Source: Emiliania huxleyi CCMP1516 (Eukaryota > Haptophyta > Isochrysidales > Noelaerhabdaceae). From it: 64,000 bases of DNA. Made by a program: the position numbers and the translations under genes. Positions 55,871 to 64,000 of the stretch are shown here, piece by piece (position 1 is the stretch's first letter; the number at the start of each line of letters is the position of its first letter). The notes below the pieces were generated by a model that saw only the letters and a list, made by a program, of their open reading frames with translations, did not search any database and was not told where the DNA came from. The stretch is taken from the NCBI RefSeq assembly GCF_000372725.1, contig NW_005198243.1, positions 581,465-645,464 on the forward strand. Direction: 5' to 3'.

Positions 55871-58800
55871 AGAGTGGTGGGGTGCATGGACAAATACAGG
55901 CTAGCCACAGCGTGAGTGCGTTAGGGTGGCACGATGCCGCATCTAGGCTGGCCGCCGCGCCGAGCTCGACGTCCACGTGCTCGGGCAGCGGAGAGTAAGG
56001 TGGCTGCGGCGGCCAGACGGGTGGCGGCGTCGGCGGCGGCGGCGGTGGGCGCGCTGGTGGTGGCGCCCGAGGCGGTGGGCGCATCGGCGGTAGTTGTGGC
56101 GGTGGAGTGGTGGGAGGTGGGCTGTTGGGTGGCGGTTGGGAGGGAGGCGCGCCGGGAGGGTGCGGTGGTGTAGCAGGAGGAAACGGAGGGTGTGGTGGGA
56201 CAAAGGGTGGGTTAGGTGGCGCAATAGGAGGCTGTGGTAGGAATGGCGGCGAGGGCGGCGGTGTGGGTGGTGGGGAAGGAGGGTGGGGAGAGGGCGGCGG
56301 CGGCGAGGGTGGCGGCGGCGAGGGCCGCGGGGGTGACGGTGGCAGAGAGGGCGGTGGGAGCGAAGGCGGCAGAGGCAAGGGCGGTGGTGAGGGTGGGGGT
56401 GGCGAGGGTGGCGGTGGGGAAGGTGGCGGTGGCGAGGTTGGGGGCGAGGGTGGCGGCGGCGAGGGTGGTGGTGGGGAAGGTGGTGGGTGCGACGGCGGCG
56501 GAGATGGCGGCGGCGGCGAGGGCGGTGGCGGCGAGGGTGGCGGCGAAGGTGGTGGCGGCGAGGGCGGTGGCGGCGAGGGTGGCGGCGAGGGTGGTGGCGG
56601 CGAGGGCGGCGGCGGCGAGGGTGGCGGCGAGGGTGGTGGCGGCGAGGGCGGCGGCGGCGAGGGTGGCTCGACGGCTTGAAGCCGCCTGCTCGGACTCCAG
56701 ACGGGCGCCACTGTCACAGAGACGCTGATACCCCACACCGGAGCAAGCTCACACGGGGAAACCCCAGGGGAGAAGGGCGGGTATGGTGGCGGGACTGGCG
56801 GAGGCGGGATTGGGGAGGGCGCTGGAGGCGCCGCTGGGGGTTGCTGTGGCAAGGGTGGCGGCGACGGTGGCGAGAGAGGGGGCGGCGACGGTGGAGGCGA
56901 TGGGGGTGGGAATGGCGGCGGTGATGGCGGCGGCGGTGAGGGTGGCGGCGAAGACGGCGGCGGGCTCGAGGGTGGGGGTGAGGAGGGGTGTGGGGGCGAT
57001 GGCGACGGCGGTGATGATGGCGGCGGCCTAGAAGGTGGCTGAAAGGGCGGAGACGGCGAGGATGGTGGCAGAAAGGGTGCCGATGGAACGGCGGGCGGCG
57101 AAGGTACAGTCGGCGGCAATGGCGGTGGAGAGAGCGGCGGCAGAAAGGGCGGCGACGGCGGCGGCGGAGGCCCAGCGCAGCACTCAAACTCAAGGTCGAA
57201 GTCCCACCCGGCCTGGGGCCAAGGGGCCACCTCGCCATCGCCGGTGACGCGTGTCGCATCGGTGCGCGACACGACGACGCTGAAGTCGTGTGTCCCTCCG
57301 GTGTGTGACAGTGCAAAGGTCTCTGCGGTCGTCCGTGTATTGATCCAGTTCGTCGCATTGACCACCTCTGGGCATAGCAGGTCGTCCCGCCCATCAGGCA
57401 TAGGCACAGTGACGGGGCCCAGCGTTCGTGATCCGACGCTGACGGTGATGCAAACTGGCGGGGGCGTGGACGGTGGCGTTGGCGGGAGCAACGGCGGTGG
57501 CGGCAATGGTAGTGGCGCGTATGGTGTGGGCGGTTGCCGTGGTGGTGGCGGCGAGGGGGGCGGCGGCGAAGGGGGCGTGGGTGACGGCGGTGCCCTCGGC
57601 GGTGGTGGCGCCCTCGGAGGCAGGAAAGGCGGCCTTGGCTGCAAAGGAGGTGGTGTTGGCGGTGGTGAAGGGCACTCGTCGTGCGCCCACTCTGCCACTG
57701 CGCCAGTACCATCAACTGCCGATGCGAGGGCCTCGGCGAGTAATGTGCCGTCAGCGCGGGCGAGGAGAGAGTACGCGCAGCGCACGCAGACGCTCGTAGT
57801 GGTCGATGAGAGGTTCGTGCGAAGGGCATCGAGCAGCGCAGGTGGCATGAAGCTTCCGTCGCTGACAACGCCAAAGTAGACGACGCTGTCGCTGGGGAAG
57901 CCGCCAAGTGTGGAGAGGAGAGCGAGGGCGTCGCTCTCGATGGCCCCGTAGCAGTAATCCCAGTCCGGACCGCCTCCGTTCCCCTTACAGCCTGGAATCT
58001 TCTCTCCGTTGTCGCGCTGGAAACACCGCAGGCCAGAGCCACATTGACCGTCGTTGTCACACTCGCCGGTGCACGCCTGCAGCCCGGTGGCCGAACCGTC
58101 GTTGCTGCCCGACAGCTCGATCTCGGCGGTGATCGATGCCTGGGCAAGTGCCAATCCTGTCGTCCGATCCAGGACAGTGACGTGCGCCGAGGCTGCTTCG
58201 GGATCCACCATCCCAGAGACGCTATGCACGGTCAGCCCGTTGCGCTCAAACTTGAGCATCGGATAGCCGCGAACGTTGAGGCCGTGGTAGTAGCCTTCGC
58301 TGGTGACCTTGAAGCCGCACGATGTAAACGGAGGTGGCGGTGGGGGTGGCGGGGGGGCGGGCGGCGCCTTTGGCGGCGGCGCTCTCGGTGGCGGTGCAGT
58401 AGGCGAGGGCGGCGGCGGCGCCTCTGGCGGCACTGGCGGGGAGGGTGGTGGAGAGCAGAATGCCTCTGGCCCGCTGGCCCGATTGGGTGGCGCGGTGCAA
58501 ACGATCCGATCACGCGCCGCGCTCACGACAGCGCACGGCTGATCGCCCAAGGAGACCGAGTTGTCTGCCGCGGTTGGTCCGAACCCGCTGCCGAGAATTG
58601 TGATGGCCGTCCCCGCCCCGCCCTCTTGCGGACGGACGATGTCGATGACCGGTGTCCGCGCTGCGGTGTACTCTATAACGCAGCTGCCGGGGACAGCACA
58701 AGCGGCGCCCTCACTCCACGGCTCGCAGCCAGTGCACCTCGGCCGCCGCCGCCACTCCACGTGTATAAAGAGGACCCGGTCCTCCCTCTGCCCGCGCTGG

Positions 58801-60203
58801 TACTCCTCCTCCGTCGCGTAAAGCGGCGGCGCGCGGCACACGATGGAGCGATAGCTTGCCGGCCTCCAACTTGGTGGCCGCCGCTCAATGGCCTCTGCGC
58901 CGCCGAAAGCGGGGCTTCCGCAGGTCAGGTTGAGAGCGCGCGTGCTGGCCGTGTTCGCCCAGCTGTTCCGCGCCGGCCCGAGTGGGCGATCCAGGTCGGC
59001 GAGCGCCTCTCTGCTCAGTAGGCTGACTCGCAGGGCGCTGAGGTGGCTGAAGCCGGAGCCGTGAATCGTCAGGTCGACGCCGCCGGCGAGGGAGACCACC
59101 TTTGGCTCAACGGCGACCACCGCGGGGACGTAGCGGAATCGGACCGCCCCTGCGGTGCGAGACGGCACGACCAAGCGCCCTCCGTCGTCACTCATCTGGA
59201 AAATTGGTACGTCGGCGTCCGTCTCCTGTGGCGGGGCGGCGAGGGCGGCGCCCACCCGCGGCACATGCACCGTCACGAGCTCGCCGTTCGGGCACCAGGA
59301 GTAGTCGCAGACGTGCTCCGACGGTGCCCCAGCCGGCACCACGACGAGGACCGCGTCGGCGTGCGCGGCGACGATTTCGCACAGCGCGCCGCCAACCCGC
59401 ACTTCGGGAAGCGGATCGTCGCACACCGTGCCGTTGGAGCCGCCCGCGCCGCACAAGCCCGTCCCGTGGATGGTTGCGACGACGCCCGCGTACCCCTGGA
59501 TCGGCGATACGGCTGTGAACGTGGGTGCCTCCACGTACTCATAGTCGACTCCTGCTCCCACCAGAGCGGCGCCAGAGCTGTTCGTCAGAGCGACGATTGG
59601 CACGGCGCCAACCTCGCCGGCCACAGACGTGGTGCAGCAGAGCGAGGTCCCGTCGCTGGTGGCTGTCACGTTGGTACACGGCGCCTGGCCAAGCAGGACC
59701 CGCGCCACCTCGTCCAGCCGCACGCCGAGCACGCACAACTCCTGGCCGCCTGCCGCTGAGCCGGTGGCCATCCAGGGCTGGTCAAAGCCGCTCACGCTGG
59801 GGGTCGCCTCGAGGGGAAGGAAGCTGAGGGCTTGCGTGCTGTCGTCCGGGAGGGAAGCGTTTGCTCGCAGGGCGCCGTGGTCGTCCAGTATGCTCACCAC
59901 GAGCGTCGCCGCCGCGCCAGCCGCACTTGCGTTCGTCGCCTGCGTGCGGCAGCGAAGCCGGTTTGGCGAGGCGTCGAGCACGAGGCAGCCCATTTGGCCG
60001 ATCGAGACGATGTTGCGTCCGAGCGCGGCTGCGTCAAATCCGGTGCCTAGCACGTCGAGCTCGGCACCCCCCGTCACGGCGAGGGCGTCGATGTCGCCTG
60101 CCAGGCGGCGGAGGCAGGCAAGAGGGCACCCAACGGCCAGCTGCACGACATCCTCGGCGACGCCGCGATGGTTAACCCTCGGTCTAAGCATGCTACAAGA
60201 CAC
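55818..60203 (-). CDS. Large IPT/TIG-domain, Cys-rich, proline-rich surface protein
   Basis: This is a 1461-codon minus-strand frame without obvious introns over most of its length. The N-terminal 600 residues contain several IPT/TIG-like units (VSPIQGYAGVVATIHGTGLC, VVSLAGGVDLTIHGSGFSHL, VRPQEGGAGTAITILGSGFG) as in cell-surface receptors. A first proline tract follows, then a region with LTVHSVSGM and DSVVYFGVVSDGSF that resembles the ILEI/FAM3 carbohydrate-binding-like fold, with an inserted Cys motif (CDNDGQCGSGLRCFQRD). The last 500 residues are hydroxyproline-type repeats ([11 protein letters not shown]). An extracellular matrix or adhesion role is likely. No signal peptide is seen at the first Met, so a 5' exon is probably missing upstream of 60203, and no membrane anchor is seen at the end. 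The very C-terminus is uncertain. Confidence 0.7.
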   Translation of the reverse strand: MSCSMLRPRVNHRGVAEDVVQLAVGCPLACLRRLAGDIDALAVTGGAELDVLGTGFDAAALGRNIVSIGQMGCLVLDASPNRLRCRTQATNASAAGAAATLVVSILDDHGALRANASLPDDSTQALSFLPLEATPSVSGFDQPWMATGSAAGGQELCVLGVRLDEVARVLLGQAPCTNVTATSDGTSLCCTTSVAGEVGAVPIVALTNSSGAALVGAGVDYEYVEAPTFTAVSPIQGYAGVVATIHGTGLCGAGGSNGTVCDDPLPEVRVGGALCEIVAAHADAVLVVVPAGAPSEHVCDYSWCPNGELVTVHVPRVGAALAAPPQETDADVPIFQMSDDGGRLVVPSRTAGAVRFRYVPAVVAVEPKVVSLAGGVDLTIHGSGFSHLSALRVSLLSREALADLDRPLGPARNSWANTASTRALNLTCGSPAFGGAEAIERRPPSWRPASYRSIVCRAPPLYATEEEYQRGQREDRVLFIHVEWRRRPRCTGCEPWSEGAACAVPGSCVIEYTAARTPVIDIVRPQEGGAGTAITILGSGFGPTAADNSVSLGDQPCAVVSAARDRIVCTAPPNRASGPEAFCSPPPSPPVPPEAPPPPSPTAPPPRAPPPKAPPAPPPPPPPPPFTSCGFKVTSEGYYHGLNVRGYPMLKFERNGLTVHSVSGMVDPEAASAHVTVLDRTTGLALAQASITAEIELSGSNDGSATGLQACTGECDNDGQCGSGLRCFQRDNGEKIPGCKGNGGGPDWDYCYGAIESDALALLSTLGGFPSDSVVYFGVVSDGSFMPPALLDALRTNLSSTTTSVCVRCAYSLLARADGTLLAEALASAVDGTGAVAEWAHDECPSPPPTPPPLQPRPPFLPPRAPPPPRAPPSPTPPSPPPPSPPPPRQPPTPYAPLPLPPPPLLPPTPPSTPPPVCITVSVGSRTLGPVTVPMPDGRDDLLCPEVVNATNWINTRTTAETFALSHTGGTHDFSVVVSRTDATRVTGDGEVAPWPQAGWDFDLEFECCAGPPPPPSPPFLPPLSPPPLPPTVPSPPAVPSAPFLPPSSPSPPFQPPSRPPPSSPPSPSPPHPSSPPPSSPPPSSPPPSPPPPSPPPFPPPSPPPSPPPLSPPSPPPLPQQPPAAPPAPSPIPPPPVPPPYPPFSPGVSPCELAPVWGISVSVTVAPVWSPSRRLQAVEPPSPPPPSPPPPSPPPSPPPPSPPPPSPPPSPPPPSPPPPSPPPSPPPPSPPPPSPPPSHPPPSPPPPSPPPPSPPTSPPPPSPPPPSPPPPSPPPLPLPPSLPPPSLPPSPPRPSPPPPSPPPPSPHPPSPPPTPPPSPPFLPQPPIAPPNPPFVPPHPPFPPATPPHPPGAPPSQPPPNSPPPTTPPPQLPPMRPPPRAPPPARPPPPPPTPPPVWPPQPPYSPLPEHVDVELGAAASLDAASCHPNALTLWLACICPCTPPLFAFALQVDDGRSPRQGW

Positions 60204-60322
60204 AAATTCCTACTCAAACGACTGGTCAAGACCCTCCGCTCGGCGACCGTGGGGCATGATGATCGAGATGAAGCCGACTGCACACCTCAGTTCTCAGTTA
60301 CAGTAATCCCAAACAACCTGAC

Positions 60323-61046
60323 GTGGCGGCGGCAAACATCGGCAAGGGGCACAGGCGCCTTGTTGCCGATTTGAAGCTCACGAGCTCGCTTGCGAGCAAG
60401 GGCAAGGACGCGGCCGGCGACGGAGAGCTCGGCTGGAAGGGGGCGTATGCTCGCTTCGGCAACACGGAGCCCGGGCTGCTCAATCTGGTCAAAGGGCGCG
60501 GCAAGTACTCGCCGTCGGGAGCGACGGCAGCGGCGGTGGCGGAGGAGGAGGACGAGGAGGAGGAGGCGGAGGCGGAGGCGGAGGAGGTAGGGGAGGGGGA
60601 GGATGCGGATGCCCCCAAGGAAGGGGCCGCGCAAGCAGCTGGATGGCGATTACCGCTTTGCGCGGGAGCAAGATTGCGATCTGCGTTTGTTCGACTTCGA
60701 GAGCTTCAGAGGCTTTGGAAAGGAGGTCCGCAGCACCCTGAGGCGCTGCGAGGGAGGCGGCGAACCAGCTGAGTGAGCAACAAACTTTCGCATGCCCAGC
60801 ACCTGGACGAGGTCACATGGACAACCAAGAATTGGCACGGCCTGCAAATGCAGCGTTTGTCAGTCGTCCTCCACATCGCTGTGGCGTGGCAGACGGTGAA
60901 CGAGCTAGCGTGCGGGGAGAGCGGCATTGTGCATGGTGGTGCGGTGTGCATTGCCGTTCTTAACGGAGTTGCTTAGGCGGCTCCGGTGGTGAGCCGGTGT
61001 GTGTGCCAGTCCGCGCCAGTCCGCGCCCTTGTCGTGCCAGTGTGCT
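60323..61046 (+). mobile_element. Dispersed repeat copy B with broken coding frames
   Basis: The frame from 60323 reads GLLNLVKGRGKYSPSG, then an acidic run; after a frame change near 60600 it continues GDYRFAREQDCDLRLFDFES and FGKEVRSTLRR, then stops after a small insertion. A further frame (60773-60976) carries the rest (LDEVTWTTKNWHGLQMQRLS ... VLNGVA). The last 350 bp match 3292-3628. Copy B shows the longer 5' coding part that copy A lacks, so the ancestral element encoded a protein of perhaps 200 residues or more. The family was not recognised. Confidence 0.5.
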
Positions 61047-61084
61047 AGGTAGGTAGGTAGAAAGGTGAAGAACAGCCAGGCTCG

Positions 61085-61205
61085 GACTGGACACCAACGC
61101 GGTATGGGTGGACGCTGGACAGATGATGACGACACGCACGAGCGACACACAGACACAAACAAGCTCACAAGACACACAGCCAGCGGGCTGCCACACACCC
61201 TGAGT
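61085..61205. repeat. Dispersed repeat matching 36485-36605
   Basis: GGACACCAACGCGGTATGGG followed by GTGGACGC and a CACACAGACACAAACAAG tract ending in GGCTGCCACACAC matches the earlier copy with small differences. It follows copy B of the element directly, so the two may belong to one larger unit. Confidence 0.65.
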
Positions 61206-61767
61206 CGGCGTACACATAACTCAGGGCCACATCCTCCCTGTCGCCCCCCCCAGCACTCCACGGTGCCAAGGGCACAAACAAGGGCACAACTCAAACAACA
61301 GACGACAGGAAGTGACATGCGAGGCTAGAGCAGGCTTGCTCTACCTCCAGCAATCTCTCCGGCCGGCGAGGCACGGACGAGACCGTGTGTGGGGTCTAAG
61401 TGAGGTGTCTATGGACGCTCTCTGTCGCAGGAGGTGAGGCACGAATACCCTCACGAGCACCAACAGCCTGACCTGTATCGAGAGGCTTCACCTATTATTC
61501 TCCCTTCCCCGCCCCAGAGTGACAACTAGTCCATCGTATTCACATATCTCTATATTCCCATACCCCGTGTGGTGGCACGTCTTGCCACTTAGATCACCAG
61601 TATTAGCACTTTGGGCGCCGGATAGGCGCCCAAATATTGGCACGTAATAGTCTCCCGACTGCTTTCGTGGGGGGTGGCCCCGCGAGACAGTCGACCTCTC
61701 TACTGTTGTGACACCACAACACGGCGCAGCTGGCGTCTTCCCCCCCACCGGTGTGACACCACACCTT
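61206..61767. other. AT-richer leader or LTR-like region
   Basis: Base composition drops in GC between about 61480 and 61620, unlike neighbouring DNA. No open frame of note. Its position before the duplicated MSSSAEEAR frames would fit a retroelement 5' end, but no LTR pair was identified. Confidence 0.3.
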
Positions 61768-62364
61768 CGTACTTTGAACACTCTCTACAAACATGTCTTC
61801 CTCGGCTGAGGAGGCCCGTGACACCGCGGGCGATCTATCTCCCGCGACCAAGCCGCAGGACCGCGTACGACTCAACATACACGTGCTGGGCACCGATGAT
61901 TCGGGTCCAGATGACCATCTCTCGAGCGAGAGACGAGGGACGCCTCACGAGACTCCAGAGGGCCTAGACCGGGGCGATACCACCCGGTCAGACCACACTG
62001 ATCACCTCCACACCACGTTGGAGCGTACAGGGCCCAAGGACGACACCGATGCGCTGGACAAGCCATCGTCGCCTGGCTCCGCCGAGGTCAGGGCTACGCC
62101 AGCTGGAATGCCTTCTGCCGTACTTTGAACACTCTCTACAAACATGTCTTCCTCGGCTGAGGAGGCCCGTGACACCGCGGGCGATCTATCTCCCGCGACC
62201 AAGCCGCAGGACCGCGTACGACTCAACATACACGTGCTGGGCACCGATGATTCGGGTCCAGATGACCATCTCTCGAGCGAGAGACGAGGGACGCCTCACG
62301 AGACTCCAGAGGGCCTAGACCGGGGCGATACCACCCGGTCAGACCACACTGATCACCTCCACAC
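61768..62364 (+). repeat. 246-bp direct duplication carrying a small coding frame
   Basis: Positions 61768-62013 and 62119-62364 appear identical over 246 bp, offset by 351 bp. Each copy opens with ATG (MSSSAEEARDTAGDLSP) and encodes the same hydrophilic segment; copy 1 runs on to a stop at 62128 (111 residues), copy 2 stops at 62380 (78 residues). Perfect identity implies a recent event. The polypeptide has no recognised domain; a Gag-like N-terminus of a retroelement is one possibility. Confidence 0.85.
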
Positions 62365-62380
62365 TCTCCTCACGGGCTAG

Positions 62381-62939
62381 CTGCCTGCGGCTAGCCCTAA
62401 TCTCGCACTCACGGGCAGTGACAATTCAATGGGTGAGTGTTTGCGAGCAGAGGCGCGTGGGCTAAATCTAGGCCGCACGTCGTGGCACTATGACGAAGGT
62501 AGACGTGCGGCCGCAGCGCGCCCGCCGCAGGCTCGGCGGTGCGCGCGTGTTAGCGAGAAAGTTGCGGGTGGAGCCATGCCCGACTTTTCGAAGGTGAGGC
62601 CTCTGCGACGAGTGCCAGCCGCGCTGCGGAGCCACACCCTTCGAGCCGCGTCCCGTCGGCACTGTCCCCGAGTAGCCCCGCCTTGGCGGCACACACTCTC
62701 GACCAGGACAGTCCGGCCTCCGGGCACGTGTCGCGCGCCGGCGACGATTGCGGCGTGGTCGTTTTGAAGCGAAGATGGCACGACCTCCACCCTGCTTCGC
62801 AGACCGGGCAAGGAGGGGGCTCCTCCCGTTAGTGTGCTGTGACGTATTTTCTTCTCAATAACGTCGCTGTGAATAAAACCCCAAAGAGGCAGCCAAACCA
62901 GAGAGGTGTTTGGCGAGCGACTTGTTGTGCGGCCCGACG
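62381..62939. other. Intergenic region before the J-domain gene
   Basis: CGTATTTTCTTCTCAATAAC near 62842 followed by GCTGTGAATAAAACC has a counterpart near 22277 (TTCCTTCTCAATAAC...GCTGTGAACAGACC). It lies about 90 bp before the ATG at 62940 and may be a promoter or leader motif. Confidence 0.4.
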
Positions 62940-63897
62940 ATGCGGCTCGGCGAGGCGCGGGAGATCCTTGGGCTGACCGCCGACTCGACCTCGGAGGATG
63001 CGCGGAAAGCGTACCGCAGACTCGCTCTGACCGCGCACCCCGACAAGTCCACGGCGCCGGACGCCACGGAGCAATTTCAACGCATCCAGGCAGATTGGGC
63101 GGGGCGGCGGGGAGGGAGGAGGGGGCGGGGGCGGCGGGGGGCGGTGTGGGCGGGACGCGCGTGGGCCCAGCGGGCGCCTTCGCCACTGTGGGCTCCTCGG
63201 GACCGGAGCGCCGCGCGGCACTCACCCGGCGCGTGCCGCACGCCCTCCCCGCAGGACGCCTTTACGCGCATCCAGGCGAGCGAGGAGTCGGGGCGCGGCG
63301 GCGGGAGCGAGGACGAGTACGACGACGACGACGACTACGACGAGTACTATGACGACGACTACGAGGTGCGCCGGGGACGGCGCGAGGCGCGCGCGCACCG
63401 GCCCCGCTCATCCGCCCGCTGCCCCCGCCGCAGGCGTTTGAGGAGGCGGCATTCATGTTCATGTTCGCCTTCGGCGGCAACCCGCCGGCTGGGTTCGGCG
63501 GCGCGCCCTTCTCCGCGCCCCCCGCGGGCGGCGGCCCCAAGGGCGGCTTCGCCACCGCCGGAGGATTCGCGTGTCCTGCGGAGACTCCGTGCGCGAACCG
63601 CCGCGAGGGAAGGCGCCGAGGCGGGCATGTGTCCACGACGCTGCACGGCGTGGCCGCTTAGGTGTGACTGCCGCGACTGCCGCGCGGAGCGGGCCGCCTT
63701 TGCGCGGCAGGAGGAGGCGCAGCAGGCGGCCCGGCGGGAGGCTGCGCGCCGCGAGGCTGCTCGCAAGCGCGTCTGGGCAGAGGCGCGCAAAGAGGCAGCG
63801 GCGGAGGGTGCGCGGAACCGTCGCGGAACCGTCGCGGAACCGTCCCCCCCCTAGGAGCGCCAGAAGGCGGAGGCGGAGCTCCACTCTGCGCGGGAGC
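62940..63897 (+). CDS. J-domain (DnaJ/HSP40-type) protein, 3' end beyond or near window edge
   Basis: The ATG at 62940 starts a J domain: REILGLTADSTSEDARKAYR, then LALTAHPDKS with the HPD motif that activates HSP70 ATPase, then EQFQRIQ. Exon 1 ends at 63089; the intron starts with GC at 63090 and has two possible in-frame acceptors, 63254 and 63275, because the exon end (ACGCATCCAGGC) is repeated. Exon 2 is an acidic Asp/Glu/Tyr run ending at 63365; a GT-AG intron 63366-63433 leads to FEEAAFMFMFAFGG and a Gly/Pro-rich part. A Cys pair region (CDCRDC) and an Ala/Arg/Glu coiled coil follow. A stop is at 63854, but CCTAG there may instead be an acceptor leading to ERQKAEAELHSARERAREA, so the gene may continue past the inverted repeat. 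Confidence 0.75.
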
Positions 63898-64000
63898 GAG
63901 CCAGAGAGGCGCGGTTGCCCCGCCTCTCCCGCCCGACTGCGCGCAGAGTGGAGCTCCGCCTCCGCCTTTTGGCGCTCCGAGGGGGGGGACGTTTCCGCGA
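63822..64000. repeat. Inverted repeat at the right edge of the window
   Basis: The left arm (about 63822-63896) includes GGAACCGTCCCCCCC, GGAGCGCCAGAAGGCGGAGG and GAGCTCCACTCTGCGCG; the right arm (about 63938-64000) is its reverse complement with a few mismatches. The loop is about 40 bp. The right arm may continue beyond the window. Confidence 0.85.

Noticed and set aside
56107-56679. Glycine-rich plus-strand protein opposite the large surface protein
   Set aside because: It is the shadow of the minus-strand SPPP repeats inside a well-supported gene.

Overview
This window looks like nuclear DNA of a GC-rich, photosynthetic-type protist. A haptophyte-like alga is my best guess, but this rests on overall style and is not proven. 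The support is: genes on both strands with many short introns; typical eukaryotic families (calpain, topoisomerase VI A subunit, DEAD-box helicase, RCC1/F-box, ankyrin/U-box, SET, tetraspanin-like, GT15, J-domain); proline-rich (SPPP)n wall-type protein; dense 10-11 bp minisatellites; and scattered remnants of transposons and retroelements. I see no operons, no CRISPR array and no rRNA; no tRNA was recognised by eye.

Layout. 0-6 kb: FkbM-type methyltransferase, an acidic unknown protein, a dispersed element, and a zinc-finger/VSR-like nuclease gene. 6.6-10.1 kb: divergent RING protein and a nine-exon cupin (JmjC-like) oxygenase. 10-14 kb: a degenerate receiver-domain protein and an unknown gene bracketed by CTGTCRGG satellites. 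14.4-20.1 kb: calpain-type protease, a complete 14-exon TOP6A/SPO11-3 gene and a LINE-type remnant. 20-27 kb: RCC1 gene, proline-rich ORF, ankyrin/coiled-coil protein. 27.4-28.6 kb: a large foldback element. 28.8-40.4 kb: DUF1990 protein, a class I aminotransferase and a SET methyltransferase in tandem, a broken armadillo-repeat gene, an M14-like peptidase with an acylation-type N-terminus, and a tetraspanin-like protein. 40.6-46.7 kb: an inverted RCC1 paralogue, a broken GT15 gene and two DNA-transposon-like elements with terminal inverted repeats. 46.8-51.7 kb: ankyrin-U-box E3 and a nine-exon DEAD-box helicase. 52.5-54.8 kb: an intronless gene fusing a near-perfect histone H3 tail to BTB, BACK, Kelch and SET domains. 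55-64 kb: a coiled-coil protein, a large IPT/TIG plus proline-rich surface protein, repeats, and a J-domain gene running to the window edge.

Two things stand out. First, the 52.5 kb gene joins a lysine-methyltransferase-type SET domain and a CUL3-adaptor-type BTB/Kelch body to its own H3-tail mimic. Second, in the intron-rich genes most introns lie between two imperfect direct copies of the adjoining exon sequence, frequently with a 10-11 bp minisatellite between the copies. In the four genes where I could place every junction by reading frame (cupin, calpain, TOP6A, DEAD-box; 32 introns) my models give 20 GC-AG, 11 GT-AG and 1 GA-AG introns. The same minisatellite unit, in the same sense orientation, occurs in introns of unrelated genes. 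This points to introns created by local exon duplication and minisatellite expansion. A second recurrent intron type carries a CTCTTCAC block before a GTGARCAG acceptor.

Limits: splice sites, domain calls and element boundaries were read by eye, without alignments, transcript data or database searches.
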